This document shows, one piece after another, positions 16,996-25,356 of a stretch of DNA of 64,000 bases; the first letter of the stretch is position 1, and each line of letters opens with the position of its first letter. Source of the DNA: SIG603 sp964370635 (GTDB lineage Bacteria; Bacillota; Clostridia; Oscillospirales; Acutalibacteraceae). The notes beneath the pieces were generated by a model. That model saw only the letters and a program-made list of their open reading frames with translations. It was not told the DNA's origin and ran no database searches. The stretch lies in contig CAYJJU010000011.1 in assembly GCA_964370635.1 (NCBI GenBank), forward strand, positions 27,424 through 91,423. Direction: 5' to 3'. The translations under genes were made by a program, and so were the position numbers.

Positions 16996-17036
16996 TCAAA
17001 ATTGCCGTTGTCCTCTTTTTATATAGTTCTCAACTA

Positions 17037-17780
17037 TCAATTTCTCCTACTTCTTGCCAAAAGCTCGAGTATTCGTAAGAAAAGCATGAGTATTGTTGTA
17101 ACTAATCCCATGGCAAGTGACCACTCGTACATTTTTTCTGCGCGATAATTTATCGCATTCGAAATATTGTCAAAATCAACTGCTAGGTGTAAGACGAAAA
17201 CTAGGGTGCATACCAGTGCATAAATTGTCCCTGTAATTCCATTTCCGTAAAATAAATTTGCTAAAGTGGGTGTGAAGAAAGAACTTATCATGGTAATTAG
17301 ACTTACAAATATTATTACTAAAAACAGTGAACTTACTACGCTTCTAAATCTGTGCCCTACCTTAATTACACCGAAAGTGTAGAGTAACAGCATTGAAAAA
17401 ACGACTACTGCGGTTATTATAGCGGCTATAAAGACTATGCCGTCATAGGCGGTGGCGTAATAAGAAGCCGCCCAAGAAATTACAAAACCCTGAATTAGCG
17501 AATAAAGTGTGCCGAAAATTGGGGTTGATTTAGGGCTTGTTGCGCTGATTATAGACGAGATAAGCATTAATGCAAAACCGCCTATAGAAACATACATTAG
17601 ATACTGTGCAGGGATGATATCGGCAAGATAGAGTCCCATTCCAACGAAGTTTACGAAGAAAAAATAAAATATTTTTGCGCAAACACCTGCTTTTGTGACG
17701 GATTTAGCGCTTGACGAGCGTCGACTCTTTGATACGGCTCTAAAATATGGGTTCATGCTTCTGCTTGTAGAATTGTTCAT
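17037..17780 (-). CDS. Bax inhibitor-1/YccA-family membrane protein
   Basis: A 247-residue protein with a short basic N-terminus (about 45 residues) and seven predicted membrane spans, ending in the YEWSLAMGLVTTILMLFLRILELL segment typical of the bacterial Bax inhibitor-1 (YccA/YbhL) family. Relatives modulate membrane proteases or behave as pH-sensitive cation leaks; the role here is not evident. GGAG precedes the start. It is the last of four same-strand genes (thrE pair, pseudouridine synthase, this), 32 bases after its neighbour. Confidence 0.85.
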   Translation of the reverse strand: MNNSTSRSMNPYFRAVSKSRRSSSAKSVTKAGVCAKIFYFFFVNFVGMGLYLADIIPAQYLMYVSIGGFALMLISSIISATSPKSTPIFGTLYSLIQGFVISWAASYYATAYDGIVFIAAIITAVVVFSMLLLYTFGVIKVGHRFRSVVSSLFLVIIFVSLITMISSFFTPTLANLFYGNGITGTIYALVCTLVFVLHLAVDFDNISNAINYRAEKMYEWSLAMGLVTTILMLFLRILELLARSRRN

Positions 17781-17812
17781 AATAATACTCCATTCCGCTT
17801 GTCAAATTGATT

Positions 17813-18781
17813 TTATAACTTGTCTATCCTGTCAAAGTCCTTTAAAAACCATATGTCGGAAACTTTAAATTCTTTGTGATTTAGATAATCAAGTTCTTCG
17901 GCATCGCTTTCGAATTCAAATTTCAGTTTATAAGAGTATAGGGCCTGATAGGGAAAATTAATCTTTTTATTTACAGCATTTGTGCCGTACTTTCCGTCCC
18001 CTGCAAGTGCATGCCCGATTGATGCCATGTGCGCCCTTATTTGATGAGTTCTGCCCGTGAGCAAATCCACCTCAAGCAAAGAAAAATTATTGCCCTTTTT
18101 GATTACACTGTATTTAGTCTTAATAATTTTAGAGTTTGGCACTTGCTTTTTTGTTATGTAGACCCTGTTTTGCTTTTCGTTTTTTTGAAGATAATCTTCT
18201 AAATATTCCTCATTTTTTAAAAGCCTACCACATACTATACAAAGATAGTATTTCTTTATCTCTCTGTGCTTTAATTTGTAATTCATTATGCGAAGCGTCT
18301 TGGCGTTTTTTGCGGCCATTACTATTCCGCCTGTGTTTCTGTCTATCCTATTTATCAGCGCCGGCGCAAAACTTAAGGCGTCTTCCGGGTTATACTCGCC
18401 GTTTTTATATAAATAGTGATGTATGCGTGAAATTAATGAATCGAAGTGATAATTCTCATCGGGGTGGACTATAAGTCCCGGTTTTTTATTTAGTAGCATC
18501 AAATTTTCGTCTTCGTAGACTATGTCGAGAGTCTTGGGAGCCTTCAAAAAGTCGTATTCCTTGGGTTTTGTCTGTAAAAAATCGTCGTGTAAAAAAAGGT
18601 AGAGCTCGTCGCCGTCAATTAGCTTTGTTGCCGCCTCGCATCTTTTTTTATTGATTTTTATGTCTTTTTTTCGTATCGCCTTGTGTAAAACCGAGGCGGG
18701 TAGGTTGGAAAAGGTTTTGGTTAAAAACTTGTCCAGTCTCTGTCCTGCATCGTTTTTTGATATAATAATAATCTTTTTCAA
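17813..18781 (-). CDS. RluA-family pseudouridine synthase
   Basis: A 322-residue enzyme with an N-terminal S4 RNA-binding domain (about residues 10-65, RLDKFLTKTFSN...IKINKK) and the RluA catalytic domain. The catalytic Asp is in LINRIDRNTGGIVMAAKN, a variant of the HRLDxxTSG motif; RTHQIRAHMASIGHALAGDGKYG follows. It isomerises uridine to pseudouridine in rRNA or tRNA; the target site (RluC/RluD-like) is not determinable. The start is TTG, six bases after AAGGAG. It is two bases from the upstream exporter gene, so the two are co-transcribed. Confidence 0.92.
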   Translation of the reverse strand: MKKIIIISKNDAGQRLDKFLTKTFSNLPASVLHKAIRKKDIKINKKRCEAATKLIDGDELYLFLHDDFLQTKPKEYDFLKAPKTLDIVYEDENLMLLNKKPGLIVHPDENYHFDSLISRIHHYLYKNGEYNPEDALSFAPALINRIDRNTGGIVMAAKNAKTLRIMNYKLKHREIKKYYLCIVCGRLLKNEEYLEDYLQKNEKQNRVYITKKQVPNSKIIKTKYSVIKKGNNFSLLEVDLLTGRTHQIRAHMASIGHALAGDGKYGTNAVNKKINFPYQALYSYKLKFEFESDAEELDYLNHKEFKVSDIWFLKDFDRIDKL

Positions 18782-18783
18782 AC

Positions 18784-19254
18784 TTAACTCCTTTTATACG
18801 TTTTGCGTTTTTTAAATGAGAACATAATTTGTGGAAGTGAGGTTACAAGGCCTATTCCAAGCGCAATTGCAATGGCGATTTGAGCCGTTTCCATTGCTAT
18901 ATTTGACGCTTCCACGGTGTTGTTCATAAACAAATGATAACCTGCCGAGTATATTCCAGCACCGGGCACTAAGGGGAAAATTCCGGGAATTAAAAATACG
19001 GTGACGGGCGATTTTCTAAAATACGAGAAATATCTCGACAAAAGTGCAAGCCCCAAGGTGGCATAAAATGAAGAAAACACAACACTCATGCCTAAATCTA
19101 TGAGCACTATATAAATAAGCCAGCCTACACCGCCGATTGTTCCGGCAAAAACCCTGTCTTTTTTAGGGCACTGGAAAATAATTGTAAAAAAATATGTTGC
19201 GACTAGTGCTAGGGCGCTGTCACGCAAATATTCAAAAATTAATTCTAAATTCAT
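18784..19254 (-). CDS. ThrE-type exporter subunit, small (YjjB/DUF3815-like)
   Basis: A 156-residue protein with about five membrane spans and the family's GTIGGVGWLIYI and IPGIFPLVPGAGIYSAGYHLF segments. In known two-gene systems this half pairs with a YjjP/DUF1212 half to export small metabolites such as threonine, serine or succinate. The partner lies directly upstream, seven bases away. GAGGTAATT precedes the start. The transported substrate is inferred only from the family. Confidence 0.85.
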   Translation of the reverse strand: MNLELIFEYLRDSALALVATYFFTIIFQCPKKDRVFAGTIGGVGWLIYIVLIDLGMSVVFSSFYATLGLALLSRYFSYFRKSPVTVFLIPGIFPLVPGAGIYSAGYHLFMNNTVEASNIAMETAQIAIAIALGIGLVTSLPQIMFSFKKRKTYKRS

Positions 19255-19261
19255 AATTACC

Positions 19262-20026
19262 TCAAATTTGTAAAAAGTTAAAAAGACTCATTATAACACC
19301 TACACCAATAGCTATGCAGCCGCCCGTAATTATTGCATCGATAAGCCGCACGGTGCCACTTAGGTAGTCGCTGTTGAAAAAATCTCGTATAGATGTGGTG
19401 AGTGCCACGCCGGGCACAAGCCTTATAATTGAAGCGGTTATAATCAAGTCTAAATTTTCACCAAGGCCTAAATTCAAAAGAACAATGGCGGAAAAAGCGC
19501 CTATCATGCTGGCACTTATATTAATAATAAATTTTGATATCGTGAATTTTCCCGTAAAACATAAAAAAGCTTGTATTAAAAGCCCTGCAAAAAGCGCATT
19601 TGCGCTGTCAAACAAGTTTCCCCCGAAAATATAGCAAAAACAAGCACTGGCAAGCCCACAGGAAATTATTTGAAAAAGCGTTGAAGTAAACTTCATGTTT
19701 TCAATTTCGAGTAATTTCTTATACGCATCTTCTTTTCCTAGACTACCGCTGTAAATTTCCCTTGAAAGCTGATTTATTGCAGAGATTTTTGCAAGATGCA
19801 AAGTATAAGATGGGATGAATTTTATTTTTGTGCTATGGGTTTTTCCTTTTTCGACACCGCTTGCTAAAATTGCATTTGTTATGATAAACGTGTTAAAATC
19901 CTCAATTTCAAGCGAACTTGCCACTCTGTCCATGGTTTCGTGAACTCTGGTAATTTCAGCGCCACTCTCTAGCAAAATTTTGCCCATTTTGAAGACTATA
20001 TCATATGAATTTATAGCGTTTTCCAT
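19262..20026 (-). CDS. ThrE-type exporter subunit, large (YjjP/DUF1212-like)
   Basis: A 254-residue protein. The soluble N-terminal region (MGKILLESGAEITRVHETMDRVA) is the hallmark of the ThrE N-terminal domain, followed by about five membrane spans (from residue 115) with LVPGVALTTSIRDFFNSDYLSG near the end. With the next gene's product it would form the split exporter. GGGGTAA precedes the ATG. It is the first gene of the four-gene minus-strand unit; its promoter should lie in the 219-base divergent gap before pyrH. Confidence 0.87.
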   Translation of the reverse strand: MENAINSYDIVFKMGKILLESGAEITRVHETMDRVASSLEIEDFNTFIITNAILASGVEKGKTHSTKIKFIPSYTLHLAKISAINQLSREIYSGSLGKEDAYKKLLEIENMKFTSTLFQIISCGLASACFCYIFGGNLFDSANALFAGLLIQAFLCFTGKFTISKFIINISASMIGAFSAIVLLNLGLGENLDLIITASIIRLVPGVALTTSIRDFFNSDYLSGTVRLIDAIITGGCIAIGVGVIMSLFNFLQI

Positions 20027-20165
20027 GTATTTACCCCAAATCTTACTTAATTTTTTTAATATGTTTTAATAATAAATATTCTACTACAAATAGCAAATTA
20101 TTTCAATACATAAATAAATTATAAAAGCTTAAAAGTTTATTTACAATTTGATATAAAAAATCGCC

Positions 20166-20171
20166 TATAAT
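20166..20171 (+). promoter_or_regulatory. Candidate -10 box of the pyrH operon
   Basis: A perfect TATAAT about 75 bases before pyrH in an A+T-rich divergent gap. The best TTTACA/TTACAA upstream is 19-20 bases away, longer than usual, so the -35 is uncertain. Confidence 0.35.
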
Positions 20172-20245
20172 ACTTAAAGGCACTTTACATTTTAATGAAA
20201 TTATTGTAATATAAGTGTAATTATAGAAGAAATGAGGGTCTTGAC

Positions 20246-20959
20246 ATGCAACTTAAATATAAAAGAGTGTTATTAAAACTTAGCGGTGAATCACTTGCAG
20301 GAAATATCGGACACGGAATAGATTTTGATATTGTCGTGAAAATGTGTGAGCCTGTAAAAAAACTTTGTGACCTAGGTGCCGAGGTTGCCGTGGTTGTAGG
20401 CGGCGGAAATTTTTGGCGAGGCAGAAGCAGTGGCAGTATGGACAGGACAAGGGCAGACCATATGGGAATGCTTGCAACGGTAATAAACGCCTTAGGCGTT
20501 GCCGACGGTCTAGAGCAGGTAGGGCTTGATGTTAGGGTGCAAACGGCAATTTCAATGCAAGAAGTTGCAGAGCCGTATATAAGAAATAAGGCGGTAAGGC
20601 ATCTTGAAAAGGGACGAGTAGTGGTTTTTGGCTGCGGTACGGGAAATCCCTTCTTTTCAACCGACACAGGTGCGGCACTTAGGGCGGCCGAAATTGATGC
20701 AGACGTCATACTCAAGGCGACAATGGTAGACGGAGTATATGACAGCGACCCTAAGAAAAATCCTGATGCAAAAAAATATGAGCATTTATCGTATATGGAA
20801 GTTCTTAGCGAGAATTTGCAAGTAATGGACATGACGGCGGCTTCATTTTGTAAGGATAGAGACATACCTTTTTATGTGTTTAGCATAGAAGACCCCGAAA
20901 ACATAGTTAAAGCGGCATGCGGCGAAAATGTCGGCACATTAGTCGATAATAAATTATAA
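20246..20959 (+). CDS. pyrH: UMP kinase
   Basis: A 237-residue bacterial UMP kinase of the amino-acid-kinase fold: KRVLLKLSGESL (phosphate loop), VVVGGGNFWRG, DHMGMLATVINALGV and CGTGNPFFSTDTGAALRAAEI are all intact. It makes UDP from UMP and ATP in pyrimidine synthesis and forms hexamers controlled by GTP and UTP. It starts the pyrH-frr-uppS-cdsA-dxr-rseP-ispG-polC run. The usual rpsB-tsf pair is not upstream; a divergent exporter unit is there instead. Confidence 0.96.
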   Translation: MQLKYKRVLLKLSGESLAGNIGHGIDFDIVVKMCEPVKKLCDLGAEVAVVVGGGNFWRGRSSGSMDRTRADHMGMLATVINALGVADGLEQVGLDVRVQTAISMQEVAEPYIRNKAVRHLEKGRVVVFGCGTGNPFFSTDTGAALRAAEIDADVILKATMVDGVYDSDPKKNPDAKKYEHLSYMEVLSENLQVMDMTAASFCKDRDIPFYVFSIEDPENIVKAACGENVGTLVDNKL

Positions 20960-20986
20960 TAAATTTAAGGAAACGGAGATATCGTT

Positions 20987-21541
20987 ATGAAAGAGATTTT
21001 AGAAAAAACTACTGGGAAAATGACAAAAACTATAGGTGCTTTAGAGCACGAATTTGCAATGGTAAGGGCAGGAAGGGCAAACCCTGCTGTACTTGATAAG
21101 GTAAGGGTTGACTATTATGGAACACCTACACCCATAAATCAACTTGCCGCTGTATCTGTTACTGAGGCAAGAGTTTTAACAATTCAGCCTTGGGATGCAA
21201 GCGTTGTGTCTCAAATTGAAAAGGCTATACAGACATCCGATGTTGGAATTAATCCACAAAGTGATGGTAAAATCATAAGACTTATGTTTCCTCAATTAAC
21301 AGAGGACAGACGTAAAGAGATAGTTAAAGAGTTACATAAAATGGCAGAAGAATCAAAGGTTGCAGTGCGCTCTATAAGACGTGATGCAATTGAAAAACTA
21401 AAGGCTCAAAAGAAAAATGCAGAGCTTACAGAAGATGATTTGAAACTTGCAGAGAAAAAAGTGCAGGACCTTACAGACAAATATGTAAAAGACATTGACG
21501 CTCATTTGCATACAAAAGAAAAAGAAATTCTTTCTATTTAA
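20987..21541 (+). CDS. frr: Ribosome recycling factor
   Basis: A 184-residue, full-length RRF with the signature segments VRAGRANPAVLDKVRVDYYGTPTP, LTEDRRKEIVKELHKMAEE and VAVRSIRRDAIEKLK. With EF-G it splits the post-termination ribosome. It lies 27 bases after pyrH, a pairing conserved across bacteria. A clear ribosome-binding site (CGGAGA) precedes the ATG. Confidence 0.97.
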   Translation: MKEILEKTTGKMTKTIGALEHEFAMVRAGRANPAVLDKVRVDYYGTPTPINQLAAVSVTEARVLTIQPWDASVVSQIEKAIQTSDVGINPQSDGKIIRLMFPQLTEDRRKEIVKELHKMAEESKVAVRSIRRDAIEKLKAQKKNAELTEDDLKLAEKKVQDLTDKYVKDIDAHLHTKEKEILSI

Positions 21542-21552
21542 GCGGAGGGTTT

Positions 21553-22254
21553 ATGAGTAATTTGCCAAAACATGTTGCTATCATTATGGATGGCAATGGT
21601 AGATGGGCAAAGCAGAAAGGTCTTTCAAGGTCTGCAGGGCATAAAGCCGGGGCTAAGAAATTTAAAGAGATTACCATGTATGCCGCCGATGTAGGCATAC
21701 AGTATCTCACAATATATGCTTTTTCCACAGAGAATTGGAATAGACCAAAGGCGGAGGTTTCCGCCTTAATGCTTTTGTTTAAGGATTATCTTGAAGAGGC
21801 GCTTACCGACTTTTTAGATGAAAATATTAAGGTAAACTTCATAGGCGATGTGTCTAAATTTCCAAATAGCCTTAAAAAACTTATTGAAAAAGTGAAAGAG
21901 GTTTCAAAAAACAGGACAGGAATGACCCTAAATCTTGCAATGAATTACGGCGCACGTGCGGAGATAGTAAATGCAGTTAAACAAATTGCCGTAAGTGTAA
22001 AGCAAGGAGAGCTTGATGTAAAGGACATCGACGAAGCTTTAATTTCAAATTGTTTATACACCAAAAGTCAGCCCGACCCCGACCTTATAATAAGGCCGAG
22101 TGGCGAGTTGCGATTGTCTAATTTTCTACTTTGGCAGAGTGCTTATGCAGAGTTTGTTTTTCAAGATATTTTGTGGCCAGACTTTACAAAAGAGGATTTT
22201 GACAAGGCGGTAGACGTCTTTAAAAGTCGAGACAGAAGATACGGCGCGGTTTAA
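21553..22254 (+). CDS. uppS: Isoprenyl transferase (undecaprenyl diphosphate synthase)
   Basis: A 233-residue cis-prenyltransferase: HVAIIMDGNGRWAKQKG carries the catalytic Asp, with YLTIYAFSTENWNRP, NYGARAEI and the RPSGELRLSNFLLWQSAYAEFVF substrate region. It condenses isopentenyl diphosphate units into the C55 lipid carrier used in peptidoglycan export, drawing on the MEP pathway enzymes (dxr, ispG) encoded downstream. CGGAGGG lies before the ATG, 11 bases after frr. Confidence 0.96.
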   Translation: MSNLPKHVAIIMDGNGRWAKQKGLSRSAGHKAGAKKFKEITMYAADVGIQYLTIYAFSTENWNRPKAEVSALMLLFKDYLEEALTDFLDENIKVNFIGDVSKFPNSLKKLIEKVKEVSKNRTGMTLNLAMNYGARAEIVNAVKQIAVSVKQGELDVKDIDEALISNCLYTKSQPDPDLIIRPSGELRLSNFLLWQSAYAEFVFQDILWPDFTKEDFDKAVDVFKSRDRRYGAV

Positions 22255-22277
22255 AATATACTGATAAGAGGTAATAT

Positions 22278-23108
22278 ATGAAAGTAAGAATTTTGTCGTC
22301 CATTGTTATAGGCTTGCTATTTTTAGCTGTTGTAATATTTAACAGCTCTTTTCCGATTGCGCTTAATATTGCGGTTGCAACGATATCGTTTTTTTGCGTA
22401 TTCGAGATTGTGACGGCACTCGGAATAAGCAAGCATATAGTATTGGTGGTTCCAAGCCTCATAGTGGCTGTGTGCATACCTTTTACAAGTCTTTTTCTTT
22501 ACTCGGACTACATACTTTATTGTCTGTACTATTTCTTTGTGTTTTTCAGCGGAATACTGTATCACAAGGTGATAAGTTTTAAAGAAATTGCAGTGTTGTC
22601 CTGTGTTGCCGTCATGATACCGAGTGCTTTAAACGCTATAGTAATGACTAGAGAGCTTAGCGAAAGCCATGGAATGTTTTATGCAATAATTGCAGTAATA
22701 TGTGCATGGATTCCCGACATAGGCGCGTATCTTTCGGGCACATTTTTTGGAAAAAGAAAACTTTGTCCCGAAATTAGCCCTAAAAAAACTGTAGAGGGTT
22801 TCATAGGTGGCATAATTGTCACCACTGTAATTATGATTGGCGTAGGCGTGTTTTTTTCAGAGGTTTATTACGCAGGAGAAGTAGATGTTAATTATCTTAC
22901 CTTTGTATTTTTAGGAATAGGCGGTTCTCTTGTGTCCACCGTGGGAGATTTGAGTTTTTCGCTTATTAAACGTGCCTGCCATGTAAAAGACTTTGGCCAT
23001 ATAATACCAGGACACGGCGGAATACTCGACAGATTTGACAGTGTTATTTTCACAGCGCCTTTTGTCTATATTTTGGTGTCTTATATGCCCGTTGTCATCA
23101 CTACTTAA
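22278..23108 (+). CDS. cdsA: Phosphatidate cytidylyltransferase
   Basis: A 276-residue integral membrane enzyme with about seven to eight spans and the CDS signature near the C-terminus (STVGDLSFSLIKRACHVKDFGHIIPGHGGILDRFDS). It makes CDP-diacylglycerol from phosphatidate and CTP, the branch point of phospholipid synthesis. Position between uppS and dxr is the standard order. AGAGGT precedes the ATG. Confidence 0.95.
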   Translation: MKVRILSSIVIGLLFLAVVIFNSSFPIALNIAVATISFFCVFEIVTALGISKHIVLVVPSLIVAVCIPFTSLFLYSDYILYCLYYFFVFFSGILYHKVISFKEIAVLSCVAVMIPSALNAIVMTRELSESHGMFYAIIAVICAWIPDIGAYLSGTFFGKRKLCPEISPKKTVEGFIGGIIVTTVIMIGVGVFFSEVYYAGEVDVNYLTFVFLGIGGSLVSTVGDLSFSLIKRACHVKDFGHIIPGHGGILDRFDSVIFTAPFVYILVSYMPVVITT

Positions 23109-23122
23109 GGAGCAGTATACTT

Positions 23123-24295
23123 ATGAAAAATATATGCCTTTTGGGTTCAAGCGGTTCTATAGGCGTGCAAGCGCTAAAAGTTGTCAGAGAATTTATAAAA
23201 AATGGCAGTGAGGAGTATAAAATCTCCTCTCTTGCCGTACACTCTAATATTGTGGTATTAGAAGAGCAAATTCGTGAATTTAAACCTTTAAGCGTTGCGG
23301 TCTTTGATGAAAAGGCGGCAAATGCCTTGAGGGCAAATATCAAGGACCTAGATGTCAAAGTTTACACAGGCCTTGATGGGCTTTGTGAGATAGCAGGCAG
23401 TGATGAAAGCAATTTTTTATTAAATTCCGTCACGGGAATGATAGGACTAAGGCCGACGCTTTCTGCGATAGAGGCTAAAAAAACCATTGCGCTTGCAAAT
23501 AAGGAAACCCTTGTCGCAGGCGGCGAGCTTGTCATGAAAAAGGCAAAGGAGAGCGGTGTCGACATTATCCCGGTCGACAGCGAACATTCGGCGATTTTCC
23601 AGTGTCTTCAAGGGCCTTATGATGCCTTGCAGTTAAGCAAGATTATCATTACGGCATCGGGTGGACCATTTTTTGGAAAAAATAGGGAAGAGCTTAAAAA
23701 TATTAAAAAAGAGCAGGCGCTTAAACATCCAAATTGGGACATGGGCGCTAAAATAACCATAGACAGTGCTACAATGATGAACAAAGGCCTTGAAATTATA
23801 GAGGCAAAATGGCTTTTTGATTTGAAGGCATCGCAAATAGAGACTGTGGTGCACAGGGAGAGTGTAATTCACTCTTTGGTTGAATTTAACGATAATTCGG
23901 TGCTGGCACAGCTGGGCGTTCCCGACATGAGAATACCCATACAATATGCCTTGACCTATCCTAAAAGGACAGTGTCAGAGGTTGAAAAGTTAAGTCTAAT
24001 AAAATATAAAAACTTAAGCTTTTATGAGGCGGACGAAACGACATTTAAATGCCTTGCGACTTGCAAGGAAGCACTTAGCAGGGGTGGCCTTGCAACCGCC
24101 GCCATAAACGGAGCAAACGAAGAGGCGGTTAAACTGTTTTTAAGCGATAAAATTTCGTTTAACGACATAGGAGACGTCGTAACACTTGCCATGGATAGTG
24201 TAAAAGGCGGAAGCAGTTTAAATCTTGAAGACATACTAGAAATTGATGAAAGAGCAAGACAATTTGTAAATAGTACTTGTTTAGGAGGAAATTAG
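23123..24295 (+). CDS. dxr: 1-deoxy-D-xylulose 5-phosphate reductoisomerase
   Basis: A 390-residue, full-length DXR with the N-terminal NADPH site (LGSSGSIGVQAL), NKETLVAGGELV, the metal/substrate segment DSEHSAIFQCLQG, ITASGGPF and MNKGLEIIEAKWLF. It converts DXP to MEP, the committed step of the MEP isoprenoid route. AAGGAG lies ten bases before the ATG. The rseP gene follows after one base. Confidence 0.96.
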   Translation: MKNICLLGSSGSIGVQALKVVREFIKNGSEEYKISSLAVHSNIVVLEEQIREFKPLSVAVFDEKAANALRANIKDLDVKVYTGLDGLCEIAGSDESNFLLNSVTGMIGLRPTLSAIEAKKTIALANKETLVAGGELVMKKAKESGVDIIPVDSEHSAIFQCLQGPYDALQLSKIIITASGGPFFGKNREELKNIKKEQALKHPNWDMGAKITIDSATMMNKGLEIIEAKWLFDLKASQIETVVHRESVIHSLVEFNDNSVLAQLGVPDMRIPIQYALTYPKRTVSEVEKLSLIKYKNLSFYEADETTFKCLATCKEALSRGGLATAAINGANEEAVKLFLSDKISFNDIGDVVTLAMDSVKGGSSLNLEDILEIDERARQFVNSTCLGGN

Positions 24296-24296
24296 T

Positions 24297-25346
24297 TTGA
24301 CAGTTATTTTGATAATTATCGCCGTTATTTTATTCGGTTTAATTATATTTGTGCATGAATTCGGACATTTTTTCACTGCAAAACTTTCAGGGATTAAGGT
24401 GAATGAATTTTCAATGGGCATGGGACCTAAATTATTTAGTTATAAGAAAAAAGAAACGCAGTATTCTTTAAGACTTTTACCCATAGGTGGGTACTGCGCA
24501 ATGGAGGGCGAAGACGCCGAAAGTGAGGACAGCGGTTCTTTTGGAAGTAAACCCATATATAAAAGAATGATAGTAATCATTGCAGGTTCTATAATGAATT
24601 TGCTTTTTGGACTTTTGCTCATGTTGATAGTCGTTTCACAGCAAAATTTACTTGCAACAAACCAAATTGCACAGTTTGGCGAGGACTCAAAAATGGAGCA
24701 GGCAGGGCTACAAGTCGGCGATGAAATCACGGCGATAAATGGCTATAGTGTAAACACAGACAGGGATTTGTTTTTTGCATTTGCCCTGGCAGAGCCTACG
24801 GATGTTGACATTGAATACATGAGAGACGGCGAGAAATTTTTAATTGAGGATGCATCCCTTGGGTCGCAAGAAGTGGACGGAAGAACTTTTATAGCAGTGG
24901 ATTTTTATGTTTTAGGCGAGGAAAAGACTGTTTTAGGAGTTTTAGGAAAAACATTTGATGACTCGGTGTCTGTTGTTAGAATGGTAATAGAAAGCCTTAG
25001 AATGCTTGTGACAGGCCAGTTTAATTTAAATGATATTTCAGGGCCTGTGGGCATGGCTCAGGCAGTGTCTGAGGTCGCCTCGTCCTCTAGCGAATACGGC
25101 TTTGTTGCGGGACTTAATAATATTTTAGTAATGATGGTAATAATCAGCATAAATTTAGGAATTTTCAACCTAATTCCATTCCCGGCTCTTGACGGAGGAC
25201 GATTTGTGTTTTTGATTATTGAGGCAATTAGAAGAAAACCCGTTCCGGTAAAGTATGAGTCGTATGTAAATATAGTGGGCTTTGTTTTGCTTATAGGATT
25301 TATGCTTATAGTAACTTTTTCGGATATTTTTAAACTTTTTGTATAA
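24297..25346 (+). CDS. rseP: RIP (site-2) zinc metalloprotease RseP
   Basis: A 349-residue membrane protease with HEFGH near residues 18-22 in the first span, a periplasmic-type PDZ domain (about 120-200, GEDSKMEQAGLQVGDEITAING) and the second motif NLIPFPALDGGRF in the third span. It cleaves transmembrane segments, such as those of anti-sigma factors, and remnant signal peptides. The start is TTG, eight bases after AGGAGG. It is shorter than the E. coli enzyme because it has one PDZ domain, as is usual in Bacillota. Confidence 0.95.
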   Translation: MTVILIIIAVILFGLIIFVHEFGHFFTAKLSGIKVNEFSMGMGPKLFSYKKKETQYSLRLLPIGGYCAMEGEDAESEDSGSFGSKPIYKRMIVIIAGSIMNLLFGLLLMLIVVSQQNLLATNQIAQFGEDSKMEQAGLQVGDEITAINGYSVNTDRDLFFAFALAEPTDVDIEYMRDGEKFLIEDASLGSQEVDGRTFIAVDFYVLGEEKTVLGVLGKTFDDSVSVVRMVIESLRMLVTGQFNLNDISGPVGMAQAVSEVASSSSEYGFVAGLNNILVMMVIISINLGIFNLIPFPALDGGRFVFLIIEAIRRKPVPVKYESYVNIVGFVLLIGFMLIVTFSDIFKLFV

Positions 25347-25356
25347 GGGGTAAGAC

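Larger units (their letters stand above)
15488..17019. mobile_element. Accessory island bounded by a perfect 13-bp inverted repeat
   Basis: AAAAGAGGACAAC at 15488-15500 is repeated exactly inverted at 17007-17019. Just inside both ends are IS3-like terminal sequences sharing AAAAGTTAGAC (15516-15526 and, inverted, 16975-16985). The interval holds a broken VirD4/TraG fragment, a nucleosidase gene between direct repeats, an aborted small reading frame and a MITE-like element, and no intact transposase. The boundaries are seen directly; calling it a decayed element is inference. Confidence 0.6.
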
